Notes: generated by a model from the sequence alone, not told the origin. A DNA stretch of 64,000 nucleotides from Clostridium sp. Marseille-P3244 (GCF_900120155.1 NZ_LT635549.1:2264688-2328687), one strand, 5' to 3'. Counted from the first letter of the stretch, positions 54,255 through 63,511 are shown. Made by a program: numbers and translations.

Positions 54255-55604
54255 ATGAAAGAAGGTAAAATTACATTGTCACAAAAACAACTGAAAACTC
54301 TTACTGTCATCAACCGTTTTATTGACAAATCCATTTCCAGACAACAGGCTGCTGAGCTTCTAGGTCTTTCTCCACGCCAGATCTCACGTTTAAAGAAAGG
54401 AGTCCTTACTTCTGGCGCAGAATCCCTCATTCACAAAAATACCGGCAGAAAGCCTGCTCACGCTGTTCCAGATGAATTGAAGGAAGCCGTCCTTCAGATT
54501 TATTCCCGCCCGGAATTTTCTGGGGTCAACTTCCTCCATTTCAAAGATATACTCGTAGCAGATTTCGGAATCACCCTTTCCTATTCTGCCCTTTCCAGTA
54601 TACTAAAAAATGCAGGTTTTGAAAGCCCCAAAAAGAAAAAAATCCGTCACCGTACCCATCGACGGAAAAGAAAGCCTCATCCCGGACAACTGATACAGAT
54701 TGACGCTACGCCTTACGAATGGTTTGGCGGTAATACCAAGTATGCTCTGCATGGAGCCATTGATGATGCCACCGGCAACGTGGTCGGCCTGTTCCTTACC
54801 CACAACGAATGCCTTTACGGTTACCTGGAAACCATGCGTCAGTGCTGCATGGACTTTGGCATCCCGCAAACGGTTTATTCCGACAATCACACAATCTTCC
54901 GCTCCCCCAAAACCGGGAAACTTACTGTAGATGAGCTGGTCGTAGGTAAGACCGTTCATCTGACCCAATTCGGACGTTCTATGCATGAACTGGGAGTTGA
55001 TCTCATCTTTGCAAAAACACCTCAGGCAAAAGGGCGTATTGAACGCTTATGGGCAACTCTTCAGAGCAGGCTTCCTGTTGAATTCGCAAGGCGGGGGATC
55101 AGGACCCTGACGGAAGCAAACCGTTTCCTGGAAATGGAGTATCGGGAACTCTTCAACCAAAAATTCTCTGTCACACCGGAAGCGGAGTCCATTTTTATCC
55201 CCCCAGCAAAAGGAATCGATCTGGATTCCATTCTCTGTGTAAAACACACGAGAAAAACAGATGCAGCCGGAACTTTTTCTTTTAAAAACCGCTGTTTTCA
55301 GATTTTAGACAAAGGGTTCCCCATTATCAATGCCCGCCGTGAGATCACCGTATTGATAAATCCCCGTTTCGGTATCCGCATAGAGTACGGAGGCCGGATT
55401 TACAACACGATCCGGTACCTGAAACCGCAAAACAAAAATGCCAGCTTAAAGGTACCTAAAAAGGTACGGACAACTGTAGAACCACATTTGCAGTTACGGC
55501 ACAGCAGCGAAGAATGGAAAGCCATTTGGTGGCTGGAAGATTATAACCTGTCACTTAAATTTTTGTACGAATTGTTTTTTGAGAAACAACAGTCTGCTTC
55601 GTAA
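54255..55604 (+). CDS. ISNCY family (IS1202-type) transposase
   Basis: 449 residues. Two N-terminal HTH domains (KSISRQQAAELLGLSPRQIS, then a rve-associated HTH), the DDE core with Asp in LIQIDATPYEWFG and TVYSDNHTIF and Glu in TPQAKGRIERLW, and a C-terminal beta domain. Full length, no stop or frameshift. Its ATG has GAAAGAAGG before it (weak). The IS3 element is inserted after its stop codon, not in it. Confidence 0.92.
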   Translation: MKEGKITLSQKQLKTLTVINRFIDKSISRQQAAELLGLSPRQISRLKKGVLTSGAESLIHKNTGRKPAHAVPDELKEAVLQIYSRPEFSGVNFLHFKDILVADFGITLSYSALSSILKNAGFESPKKKKIRHRTHRRKRKPHPGQLIQIDATPYEWFGGNTKYALHGAIDDATGNVVGLFLTHNECLYGYLETMRQCCMDFGIPQTVYSDNHTIFRSPKTGKLTVDELVVGKTVHLTQFGRSMHELGVDLIFAKTPQAKGRIERLWATLQSRLPVEFARRGIRTLTEANRFLEMEYRELFNQKFSVTPEAESIFIPPAKGIDLDSILCVKHTRKTDAAGTFSFKNRCFQILDKGFPIINARREITVLINPRFGIRIEYGGRIYNTIRYLKPQNKNASLKVPKKVRTTVEPHLQLRHSSEEWKAIWWLEDYNLSLKFLYELFFEKQQSAS

Positions 55605-55668
55605 AAGGGCATTTGCCCTTTGATATTGTCAAGATTAGTTGACACATTTATTTCAAGGATATCACTGA

Positions 55669-56577
55669 CTATGCTACCAGTTCCAAATCCTCATAATACT
55701 GTCTGCGTTTTATCATGGGAGGAAGCCCGCCATTGGCAGAGCAGATCCTCCGGTTATTCCAGTAGCTGAGGAAGTATCTCCAAATGAGCGCCTTTAATTC
55801 CTCTACCGTCATCTGCCTTGTGTCATAGCGGTCATAAAGGAGCTCTGTCTTCATTCTGGCCCACATACTCTCACAGCGTGCATTATCATGGCAGCGTCCT
55901 CCTGCACTGTTCATGCTTTGGTGGATGTGGTGCTCCCGGATGGTCTGGCGGTAAGACTCACTGGTATACTGTGTCCCACGGTCACTGTGGATGATCGCTC
56001 CTTCCAATGCGGGATATGCAGTCAGGGCATTTTCCAGTGTTTGGATACACAGATCTGCTTTCATGTTTGTCCCCATTGACAGACCGAGGACGCTAAGATC
56101 AAAGCAGTCGAAAATCGCAGATACATACAGTTTCCCATTGCGCGCCGGGATCTCCGTGATATCTGTAATACATTTTTCTAATGGGGCATCTGAATGGAAA
56201 TCCCGCTTCAACAGATCATCCGATTTCATGGCTTCCCGGTCTGCCTTTGTAAGTCCATTCGGCTTTCTCTTTGGCCGATGGCTCAGGCCGATCTGATCCA
56301 TAACCCGGTATACGGTCCGTTCACTGGGGATATGTACGCCTTCCGGCTGCTTCAGCAACAGCGCCTGATACATCCGGATCCGTCCATAAGTATCGTTACA
56401 TTCATCCTCGCTGATGATTTCTTTCATGGCATCCGCCAGATCCTGGTACTTCCATGGACGGTCTTTGTTTGCGAGATATTTATAGAAGCCCTGCCGGCTG
56501 ATACCAAGCATCCGGCAATAAAATGAAATTTTTCCGGTAATCCTGCCGTCCTCTGTTTTCAAAGCGAGAAAGATCAT
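55669..56577 (-). CDS. IS3 family transposase OrfB
   Basis: 302 residues with an HTH_21 (SFYCRMLGISRQGFYKYL) and an rve integrase core: Asp in CITDITEIPARNGKLY, Asp in AIIHSDRGTQYTSESY and Glu in HDNARCESMWARMK. The ATG overlaps the orfA stop by 4 bases; a -1 slip on the A-rich run GCAAAAACC just before would make the fused OrfAB that is the active transposase. Intact. Confidence 0.9.
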   Translation of the reverse strand: MIFLALKTEDGRITGKISFYCRMLGISRQGFYKYLANKDRPWKYQDLADAMKEIISEDECNDTYGRIRMYQALLLKQPEGVHIPSERTVYRVMDQIGLSHRPKRKPNGLTKADREAMKSDDLLKRDFHSDAPLEKCITDITEIPARNGKLYVSAIFDCFDLSVLGLSMGTNMKADLCIQTLENALTAYPALEGAIIHSDRGTQYTSESYRQTIREHHIHQSMNSAGGRCHDNARCESMWARMKTELLYDRYDTRQMTVEELKALIWRYFLSYWNNRRICSANGGLPPMIKRRQYYEDLELVA

Positions 56578-56906
56578 TCTCTGGTTTTTGCTGACTTCCG
56601 ACGGCTGGCGGCGAAAAAAGCGCTGGCTTCCTCCAGAAATTCATTTTCTTCCTTCAGGCGGCGGATTTCTTTATCCTGCTCCTTCACCCGCTTACGCAGC
56701 ATGGTAATTTCTTCTGACAGGCTCATTGCACTGGCAGGGGTATGGGAACCTTCCCCAACATCCAGCTTACCAGCTCTTACAGCTTTCAGCCATGTATGGA
56801 TGGTTCCTTCAGGGATTCCTAATTCTTTAGCAGCCTTAGCGCCGCCGATTTCTTTGGCAAGTTTCACTGCCTGTACTTTGTATTCATGGTCATATTTACG
56901 TGCCAC
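56574..56906 (-). CDS. IS3 family transposase OrfA
   Basis: 110 residues: HTH (AVKLAKEIGGAKAAKELGIP, GTIHTWLKAVRAGKL) and a leucine-zipper-like coiled coil (EITMLRKRVKEQDKEIRRLK, about 66-98) for multimerisation. Typical IS3/IS150 first frame. Ends in the region that overlaps orfB. Ribosome site AAGGAGG. Confidence 0.9.
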   Translation of the reverse strand: MARKYDHEYKVQAVKLAKEIGGAKAAKELGIPEGTIHTWLKAVRAGKLDVGEGSHTPASAMSLSEEITMLRKRVKEQDKEIRRLKEENEFLEEASAFFAASRRKSAKTRE

Positions 56907-57054
56907 TTTGAATACCTCCTTATTCTCTTGGTTTTATTATGAAATCCTTGAGAATAAGCTGTCAACTTTTTTTATACCACACCACTTTTACGAAAGTGAC
57001 ATTATCTCAAGTGAAACTTAATATTAAAAAGTGACATTTTCAAAAGTTATTGAC

Positions 57055-57072
57055 ATCGCTGTTTAAATAAAC
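57055..57072. repeat. Target-site duplication, right copy
   Basis: ATCGCTGTTTAAATAAAC, identical to 54163-54180. Confidence 0.9.
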
Positions 57073-57124
57073 AAAAAATTCCTTTTCAGACGTGTTTTTC
57101 TGAGCAATTTATATACATTCTCCG

Positions 57125-57153
57125 TTGACTTTTACCCTCAAACATGCTACACT
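57125..57153 (+). promoter_or_regulatory. Promoter of the cold-shock gene
   Basis: TTGACT (57125-57130) and TACACT (57148-57153), 17-bp spacer. It leaves a leader of about 60 bases, with GGAGGG before the ATG. Confidence 0.7.
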
Positions 57154-57220
57154 GAGCCCGTATTGGTGCTTAGCATTTCAGTACAGCAACTTATTTATTT
57201 TCTTAATGGAGGGCAACACA

Positions 57221-57418
57221 ATGACAGGTACAGTAAAATGGTTTAACAACCAGAAGGGCTATGGATTCATCTCCGATTCTGAAGGCAACGATATCTTCGT
57301 TCACTATTCAGGACTCGTAATGGACGGATTCAAGACCCTGGAAGAAGGCCAGGCTGTCGAATTTGACGTGACAGAAGGCACAAAGGGACCTCAGGCAACA
57401 AATGTAGTAAAACTTTAA
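57221..57418 (+). CDS. Cold-shock protein, CspA family
   Basis: 65 residues, one cold-shock domain. RNP1 is KGYGFI, RNP2 is DIFVHYS (usually VFVHFS), both in [20 protein letters not shown]. It binds single-stranded RNA/DNA as an RNA chaperone. I use the ATG at 57221 after GGAGGG; the frame is open upstream into the promoter. Single gene between the ISNCY element and a bidirectional terminator. Confidence 0.95.
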   Translation: MTGTVKWFNNQKGYGFISDSEGNDIFVHYSGLVMDGFKTLEEGQAVEFDVTEGTKGPQATNVVKL

Positions 57419-57491
57419 TCAGATTTTTTAATGTACCTTTTAATATATAAATGGACTTGAATTATTAAAAGCAATACAGAGAAAAGAGATT

Positions 57492-57537
57492 AAAAAATTA
57501 CGCCGGACTGCTCTTCAGCCGTCCGGCGTAATTTTTT
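57492..57537. terminator. Bidirectional terminator between csp and the ACT gene
   Basis: Perfect arms AAAAAATTACGCCGGAC / GTCCGGCGTAATTTTTT with a 12-base loop; A-run and T-run serve both directions. Confidence 0.9.
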
Positions 57538-57563
57538 ATTTTTTTCTGTCTGACCGGGGATTT

Positions 57564-58019
57564 TTAGTTCTGCCCGGCACCTTTTATATTGGAGACATAT
57601 GCTTCCGCCGCCTCCCATACATCGAATCCGCTTCCTCTGAGAATATCCACCACTCTCGCCGGATCATCACACTTCAGGACCGCAGACGCGTCCGCGCCGT
57701 TGGCAAAAGCATACATATACTCGATATTAACATCGCCTTCTACGATCTGATGCATGGCGCGGCTCAGGGAACCTGTCTCATGAGGAACTCTCAGAGCGAT
57801 CACATCTGTGAGCATTGCCGTGATCCCATTATCTTTTAAAACAGCTTTGCCCTTGTTCGGGTCAGATACGATCATCCTCAGCATTCCGTACTCCGTTGTG
57901 TCCGCAAGACTGAGGGCAACGATATTGATATCATTCCCCGCCAGAACAGACAACACTTCGTCCAGACGCCCCTCTCTGTTCTCCAGAAACACTGATAACT
58001 GTTGGATCGTGATTCCCAT
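57564..58019 (-). CDS. ACT-domain protein (after the second PaaK gene)
   Basis: 151 residues made of two ACT modules: IQQLSVFLENREGRLDEVLS (1-70) and a second, more diverged half (VIALRVPHETGSLSRAMHQI). No catalytic domain. ACT domains bind amino acids and often regulate. A related ACT gene lies after iorB in the same operon. Last gene of the operon, 17 bases after paaK. Probably senses an aromatic amino acid or its product; inferred. Confidence 0.85.
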   Translation of the reverse strand: MGITIQQLSVFLENREGRLDEVLSVLAGNDINIVALSLADTTEYGMLRMIVSDPNKGKAVLKDNGITAMLTDVIALRVPHETGSLSRAMHQIVEGDVNIEYMYAFANGADASAVLKCDDPARVVDILRGSGFDVWEAAEAYVSNIKGAGQN

Positions 58020-58036
58020 AACTTTTACCTCCTTTT

Positions 58037-59368
58037 TTACAGATTCCTGTTGTCAATAACGCGGACTGCTTTGCCCTCGCTTCTCTGGATCGTTTTCGGC
58101 TCCACCAGCTTCACCCGTACAGAAATACCCAGGGCCGCTTTCAGCACTCCCGCGATCTTGTTTCTCAGCGCGTCCAGTTTCCGGATCTCATCGGAGAATA
58201 CCGATTCGTCCACTTCCACCATAACCGTCAGGACATCCAGGTTATCCTCTCTGTCCACGATCAGCATATAGTGGGGAGCCACAACCCCTCCGATGGAAAG
58301 AAGAGCCGTCTCCACCTGAGTCGGGAATACATTGACGCCACGGATTACTTTCATATCATCTGTCCGGCCTGTGAACTTGGAGATCCTCGGAAGAGTACGC
58401 CCGCACTCACACGTACTGTGGTCAATACTGGTCAGATCCTTCGTACGGTAGCGGATCAGAGGCATAGCCTCCTTTGCCAGTGTCGTGAACACAAGCTCTC
58501 CTGTCTCGCCGTCCGCACATTTCTCATGTGTAACCGGATCCAGCACTTCCGGATAGAAATAATCCGCATGGACATGCAGGCCTGCCTTATGGATACAGTC
58601 CTGGGCCACGCCCGGTCCCGTGATCTCGCAGAGTCCGTAAATGTCGAAACAGTTAATATGAAGAATACTCTCGATCTTCTTTCTCATTTCCTCGGTCCAC
58701 GGCTCCGCGCCGTGGATGCCGGCTTTTAATTTCATATGATCTACAAGCCCGGCCTCCTGGATGGATTCCGCAAGATACAGCGCATAGGAAGGAGTACATG
58801 CGAAAGCAGTCGCTCCAAGGTCTTCCATACACATCATCTGGCGCTTTGTATTTCCCGCGGACATCGGGATCGCCGTGGCCCCAAGCGCTTTCGCGCCATA
58901 GTCCAGTCCCATTCCTCCGGTGAAAAGTCCGTACCCGTAGCAAACATGGATGATATCCTCATTGGTAAGCCCGGCCATTGTCAGGCCTCTTGCCACACAT
59001 TCTCCCCAAACATCCACATCCTTCTGTGAATACGGCGCTATGGTCAGCTTCCCGGTAGTTCCTGAAGTTCCCTGGACACGGACCACATCCTTCATAGGGA
59101 TCGCCAGAAGACCGAAAGGATAATTATTTTTCAGATCTTCCTTTGTGGTGAACGGGAGCTTGTTGATGTCTTCGATGGACTTGATATCTCCGGGTTCTAC
59201 CCCTGACTCCTGCATCTTTTTGCGGTAAAATTCCACATGGTCGTATACTTTCTTTACCACATCCACGAGACGTCTGCTCTGCAGAGCGGCCATCTCGTCC
59301 CTGCTCATACACTCAATCTTCGGATCACGGATCCTCTCAACCCAGTTTTCTAATGATACTGCCGCCAT
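58037..59368 (-). CDS. paaK: Phenylacetate--CoA ligase, second copy
   Basis: 443 residues, AMP-forming acyl-CoA ligase. P-loop RVQGTSGTTGKLTIAPYS, GLCEITGPGVAQDC, RYRTKDLTSID and the C-terminal lysine region TIQRSEGKAVRV. The family activates phenylacetate or related aryl acetates to CoA esters (reversible, so it can also form ATP in fermentation). Diverged from the first copy in the operon, probably with different aryl substrate. AAAGGAG before the ATG. Confidence 0.9.
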   Translation of the reverse strand: MAAVSLENWVERIRDPKIECMSRDEMAALQSRRLVDVVKKVYDHVEFYRKKMQESGVEPGDIKSIEDINKLPFTTKEDLKNNYPFGLLAIPMKDVVRVQGTSGTTGKLTIAPYSQKDVDVWGECVARGLTMAGLTNEDIIHVCYGYGLFTGGMGLDYGAKALGATAIPMSAGNTKRQMMCMEDLGATAFACTPSYALYLAESIQEAGLVDHMKLKAGIHGAEPWTEEMRKKIESILHINCFDIYGLCEITGPGVAQDCIHKAGLHVHADYFYPEVLDPVTHEKCADGETGELVFTTLAKEAMPLIRYRTKDLTSIDHSTCECGRTLPRISKFTGRTDDMKVIRGVNVFPTQVETALLSIGGVVAPHYMLIVDREDNLDVLTVMVEVDESVFSDEIRKLDALRNKIAGVLKAALGISVRVKLVEPKTIQRSEGKAVRVIDNRNL

Positions 59369-59402
59369 TTTCTTTTTTCTCCTTTGATATTCGTATAATT
59401 TC

Positions 59403-59822
59403 CTATAATTCTGATTCCTCTACGAGCTTGATATCCGCAGCCCTGAGGACCTGTTCCGCCTTCTCGAAATCATTTGTATGAAATACCATGACAGGAGCTT
59501 TTCCTTCGCGGATCACAAAAGAATAAATATAATCGACATTGATCTGACCCTCTGCCAGGATGGAGAACATGTGATTTAAATTCCCCTTTTCGTCCTTGAG
59601 CTCTGCGCCGATCACATCGGTGATCCTCGTCACAAATCCCTCTTTTGTCAGACTCTCCTTCGCCCGCGCCGGATCGTCGACTACAAGCCGCATGATGCCG
59701 AACTCCGGCGAGTCAAATGTTGAAACAGCCCGGATATTGATATGTGCTTCTGTAAGGACTGATGTCACCTTCATCATGCTGCCCGGCTGATTTTCCACGA
59801 ATATTGATATCTGCCTGATCAT
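59403..59822 (-). CDS. ACT-domain protein (after iorB)
   Basis: 139 residues, two ACT modules like the last gene of the operon: RQISIFVENQPGSMMKVTSV and the second half with AELKDEKGNLNHMFSILAEG. I start at the ATG at 59820-59822; a GTG three codons earlier is possible. About 50 bases after iorB. Similar to small ACT proteins beside PaaK in Clostridia. Regulatory role inferred. Confidence 0.85.
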   Translation of the reverse strand: MIRQISIFVENQPGSMMKVTSVLTEAHINIRAVSTFDSPEFGIMRLVVDDPARAKESLTKEGFVTRITDVIGAELKDEKGNLNHMFSILAEGQINVDYIYSFVIREGKAPVMVFHTNDFEKAEQVLRAADIKLVEESEL

Positions 59823-59876
59823 TATTATCACCGCCCTTCGCTCTGAATTTTTTATCTGAATTCTTATCTGTATCTC

Positions 59877-60449
59877 CTACTCCAGACTGTATCCCACATC
59901 AAACGCTTTTTTGTTGATCTCTGTCGTCTTCGGCGGGACTGTCTTCTCGATCACATCATACCACTGCTCTTTTGTAAAATCCATATGCTGCGCGGCGATG
60001 CCGAGAACGATCAGATTAAATACCTTGGGGTTCCCCAGCTTTTTGGATTCTTCTGTGGCATTCACCTTGTAGACCTTGTACTCTTTCTCCAGATCCTCAA
60101 GAATATGTTCTGGATACTGCGCCGCTCCAATTACCACAGGCATGGGGTCGATCCGCCAGTCGTTGACAATAAGTACACCGTCTTTTTTAAGGAAATGAGC
60201 ATATCTCAGAGCTTCCAGACGCTCAAAAGCGATGATCACGTCTGCCTGCCCCTCTTCTACGATAGGCTCTGCCACTTTATCTCCGTAACGCACAAAGGTG
60301 ACCACGCTTCCGCCTCTCTGCGCCATACCGTGTACTTCAGAAAGCTTCACGTCATATCCTCCCGCGATGGTGAGGCCACCCAGGATCCGGCTTGTAAGAA
60401 GAGTTCCCTGACCGCCCACGCCGACGATCATAATATTCTTTACCGCCAT
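59877..60449 (-). CDS. iorB: Indolepyruvate:ferredoxin oxidoreductase, beta subunit
   Basis: 190 residues, gamma-type domain of 2-oxoacid:ferredoxin oxidoreductases: MIVGVGGQGTLLTSRILGGL at the start, LSEVHGMAQRGGSVVTFVRYG, and AFERLEALRYAHFLKKDG. It works with IorA to oxidise aryl pyruvates (from Trp, Phe, Tyr) to aryl-acetyl-CoA, reducing ferredoxin. The start shares one base with the iorA stop. Confidence 0.95.
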   Translation of the reverse strand: MAVKNIMIVGVGGQGTLLTSRILGGLTIAGGYDVKLSEVHGMAQRGGSVVTFVRYGDKVAEPIVEEGQADVIIAFERLEALRYAHFLKKDGVLIVNDWRIDPMPVVIGAAQYPEHILEDLEKEYKVYKVNATEESKKLGNPKVFNLIVLGIAAQHMDFTKEQWYDVIEKTVPPKTTEINKKAFDVGYSLE

Positions 60450-62197
60450 TACTGCTCACCCTCCTTTACAAGCTCGATCGCTCCAAATTTACACAATTTC
60501 TCACACAGACCGCATCCGGTGCACATCGTGTCATCAATATGGATGGTGCCGTCCGGATTCTTTGTCATGGCCGGGCATCCCGGCTTCATGCACATGCCGC
60601 ACTTCTTACATTTCTCTGTATGAGCAATGTAAAGCGGCTTCTTCCTCTTATCCAGCAGGACGCAGGGAGTCTTGGTGATGATAACGGATATCTCATCCTT
60701 TGCGACTTCCTCTTTCACTGTCTTTTCCAGAAGGTCAATGTCCAGCGCGTTGACCTCCACCACATTCTTCACGCCGATGGCACGGCAGAGCGCCTGGATA
60801 TTGATCGCGTAGGTCGGATCCCCCTGCAAAGTCTTTCCTGTCGCCGCATGATCCTGATGTCCGGTCATTCCTGTCGTGGAATTGTCCATGATGATCACAG
60901 TTCCCGTGGCTTTGTTGTATACCATATTCATAAGGGAATTGACGCCGGTATGCATAAAGGTAGAATCTCCGATCACGGCAACCCAGTTCTTTATGTAATC
61001 TTTGCCCTTTGCCTTCTCCATTCCATGAAGAGTGGAAATGCTGGAACCCATGCACATGGTGGTATCGATCACGCTTAAAGGGGCCACCGCTCCCAATGTA
61101 TAGCATCCGATATCTCCCGCCGCGTGCATCTTCAGTTTGTTGAGTACGTAGAACACGCTCCTGTGGGGACATCCCGGACAGAGGATCGGTGGTCTCCCGG
61201 GAGCTGCCGCCGGACTTTTCAGCTGCAGATCCTGCTTTAAGATCGCTTCCCGCAGCATGTTGGCGCTGTACTCACCCTGTACGGTAAAAATTTCCTTCCC
61301 GATCGCCTTGATCCCCCAGGATTTTACCTGCTCTTCGATAACGGGATCCAGTTCTTCTACAATATATAATGTCTTAACTTTTGACGCGAAATCTTCGATC
61401 AGCTTTCTCGGAAGAGGATTCACCATTCCCAGCTTCAGGACAGAAGCGTCCGGAAGGGCTTCCTTCACATACTGATACGGGATGCCGCTGGTGATGACGC
61501 CGATCTTTGTGTCATTCATCTCCACGCGGTTGATGGGAAGCGTGTTTGCCGCCTCCGCCAGCTCCAGATTCCGTTTCTCGATCTCAATGTGACGGATCTT
61601 CGCGTTTCCGGGCATCATGACATTTTTCGTGATATTCTTCTCATAGGGTCTGTCTTTTATCTCTGCCCGATCGCAGAGTTCCACCAGTCCCTGGGAATGT
61701 GCCAGTCTGGTAGTGGTACGGAAGATAAAAGGCCGGTCATATTCCTCACTGAGTTCAAAAGCCACTTTAAAGAAGTCTTTCGCCTCCGCGCTGTCTGAAG
61801 GCTCTATCACCGGGATCTGGGCAGCCCTTGCAACCATCCTTGTATCCTGCTCATTCTGGGAACTGTACAGCCCGGGATCGTCCGCCACCACGATGACCAG
61901 CCCGCCGTTCACTCCCATATAGGATACAGAGTACAGCGGATCTGCCGCTACGTTCAGTCCGACATGTTTCATACAGGCCATGGCCCGGACTCCCGCGAGG
62001 CTGGCTCCCACTGCTACCTCCGTAGCCACCTTCTCATTGGGGGCCCACTCTTCATATACGTCATCCCTGTACTGTACAAGATATTCACTGATTTCCGTGC
62101 TGGGTGTTCCCGGATACGCCGAAGAGACTTTCACTCCGGCCTCATACGCTCCCCGGGCGATCGCCTCATTGCCCAGCATGATCACTTTCTCTGCCAT
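60449..62197 (-). CDS. iorA: Indolepyruvate:ferredoxin oxidoreductase, alpha subunit
   Basis: 582 residues. Pyrimidine-binding domain with SSAYPGTPSTEISEYLVQ at the N-terminus; thiamine diphosphate domain with GCYTLGAVAPLSVIDTTMCM and IIMDNSTTGMTGHQDHAATG; and two C-terminal [4Fe-4S] motifs, CKKCGMCMKPGCP and CTGCGLCEKLCKFGAI. Complete IorA. Lies 3 bases after the first paaK gene, so the aryl-CoA product and its ligase are coexpressed. Confidence 0.96.
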   Translation of the reverse strand: MAEKVIMLGNEAIARGAYEAGVKVSSAYPGTPSTEISEYLVQYRDDVYEEWAPNEKVATEVAVGASLAGVRAMACMKHVGLNVAADPLYSVSYMGVNGGLVIVVADDPGLYSSQNEQDTRMVARAAQIPVIEPSDSAEAKDFFKVAFELSEEYDRPFIFRTTTRLAHSQGLVELCDRAEIKDRPYEKNITKNVMMPGNAKIRHIEIEKRNLELAEAANTLPINRVEMNDTKIGVITSGIPYQYVKEALPDASVLKLGMVNPLPRKLIEDFASKVKTLYIVEELDPVIEEQVKSWGIKAIGKEIFTVQGEYSANMLREAILKQDLQLKSPAAAPGRPPILCPGCPHRSVFYVLNKLKMHAAGDIGCYTLGAVAPLSVIDTTMCMGSSISTLHGMEKAKGKDYIKNWVAVIGDSTFMHTGVNSLMNMVYNKATGTVIIMDNSTTGMTGHQDHAATGKTLQGDPTYAINIQALCRAIGVKNVVEVNALDIDLLEKTVKEEVAKDEISVIITKTPCVLLDKRKKPLYIAHTEKCKKCGMCMKPGCPAMTKNPDGTIHIDDTMCTGCGLCEKLCKFGAIELVKEGEQ

Positions 62198-62200
62198 ATT

Positions 62201-63511
62201 TTACAGTCCATCCTTTCGTAAATCTGTCACCCTCTTCGCCTTGCCTTCAAACCGCTTCAGTGAATTCGGCGCCACAAGGCGTATCTGTGTCGCAAGACCC
62301 AGCTGAGATTTTAACGCCGCTTTGATCCTGCCTTCCAGCTCGCTCAGCTTCCCGTAGCTGTCCAGAAGCCGGTCATCGATCAGCTCTACCGTGATCGTCA
62401 TCACATCCAGACGGTTCTTCCGCTCTACCAGGATCTCATAGTGAGGCCCAATCTCATCGATCATGAGCAGCACTTCCTCGATCTGAGTCGGGAACACGTT
62501 GACGCCGCGGATAACAAGCATATCGTCGGCCCGTCCTGAAATATTCTCCATCCTGCATGTAGTACGCCCGCATTTGCATGGCTCATACATCAGCCGGGTC
62601 AGGTCGCCGGTCCGGTATCTCACAAGAGGCAGAGCCTCCTTGCCCAGACAGGTCACGACCAGTTCTCCATGTTCTCCCGGAGGGAGCACTTCCTCGGTCT
62701 TAGGATCAATGATCTCCGGGATAAACCAGTCTTCATTCACGTGCATGCCGCACAGCTCGGTACATTCTCCTGCCACACCGGGGCCGCACAGCTCGCTCAT
62801 TCCATAATTCTGTGTACAGATAAACTGATCCCCCCATACTTTGTGCATCTCATCACGCATGGGCTCTGTCATGCCTTCACCGCCGAACAGCCCGATATGG
62901 AGCTTTAAATCCTTTGCGGGATCGATGCCCCGGTTCCGGATCTCCTCTCCCAAGTGAAGCGCATAAGATGGGGTGGCCACCAGAAGCGTCACTCCCATAT
63001 CCTGAAGGAACATGATCTGCTTCCTCGTATTTCCCGAAGACATGGGAATCACGGAAGCCCCGATCTTCTCCAGCCCTCCGTGAAGGCCGAGGGCTCCCGT
63101 AAAGGTACCATACCCAAATGAGATCTGAGCCACATCTTCTGCCGTGGCCCCGCCCATACAGGCGATCCTGGCAACATTGTTCAGCCACATGTCCAGATCA
63201 TTTCGTGTATATCCGACTACCGTCGGTTTCCCGGTCGTGCCGGAGCTTGCATGATATCGTATGATTTCCTTCTTATCAACCGCAAAAAGTCCGTCCGGGT
63301 AATTCTCCCGGAAGTCCGCTTTGTATGTAAACGGCAGTTTTTTCAGATCTTCCAGTGTCTGGATATCCTCCGGTTTTACGCCCGCGGCATCCATCTTGTC
63401 ACGGTAAGGTTTTACTCTGTCGTAAATATAGCGGACCGTCTCCTTAAGCTTCTTCAGCTGGATCGCTTCGATCTCGGCCCTTGGCAGAGTCTCCTCCTTT
63501 GCCCAAATCAT
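62201..63511 (-). CDS. paaK: Phenylacetate--CoA ligase, first copy
   Basis: 436 residues. P-loop YHASSGTTGKPTVVGYTRND, NYGMSELCGPGVAGECTELC, RYRTGDLTRLMYEPCKCGR and the lysine region LKRFEGKAKRVTDL. Same family as the second copy but distinct over most of its length. Start at the ATG 63509-63511 after AAGGAGG; upstream in-frame codons overlap the promoter region. First gene of the six-gene operon; in a fermenter it could run in reverse, giving aryl acetate and ATP. Confidence 0.92.
   Translation of the reverse strand: MIWAKEETLPRAEIEAIQLKKLKETVRYIYDRVKPYRDKMDAAGVKPEDIQTLEDLKKLPFTYKADFRENYPDGLFAVDKKEIIRYHASSGTTGKPTVVGYTRNDLDMWLNNVARIACMGGATAEDVAQISFGYGTFTGALGLHGGLEKIGASVIPMSSGNTRKQIMFLQDMGVTLLVATPSYALHLGEEIRNRGIDPAKDLKLHIGLFGGEGMTEPMRDEMHKVWGDQFICTQNYGMSELCGPGVAGECTELCGMHVNEDWFIPEIIDPKTEEVLPPGEHGELVVTCLGKEALPLVRYRTGDLTRLMYEPCKCGRTTCRMENISGRADDMLVIRGVNVFPTQIEEVLLMIDEIGPHYEILVERKNRLDVMTITVELIDDRLLDSYGKLSELEGRIKAALKSQLGLATQIRLVAPNSLKRFEGKAKRVTDLRKDGL

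Larger units (their letters stand above)
55637..56967 (-). mobile_element. IS3 family (IS150 group) element, nested
   Basis: About 1.33 kb. Inverted ends AGTTGACA (55637-55644) and, minus strand, AGTTGACA (56960-56967), with a second shared block TCAAGGAT-TCA further in. Contains orfA and orfB in the usual overlapping order on the minus strand. Target duplication is not clear (A/T-rich sites). Confidence 0.75.
54181..57054 (+). mobile_element. ISNCY (IS1202-type) element carrying a nested IS3 element
   Basis: 2874 bp in total between two exact 18-bp direct repeats (54163-54180, 57055-57072). Inverted ends are imperfect: TGTTATTCACTTGTGATAAT at left and GTCAATAACTTTTGAAAATG at right (minus strand), and a subterminal CACTTGAGAT motif occurs at both ends. 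The transposase is intact. An IS3-type element lies between the transposase end and the right end, so the IS3 arrived later or in the same carrier. Without it the ISNCY element would be about 1.54 kb. Confidence 0.85.
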
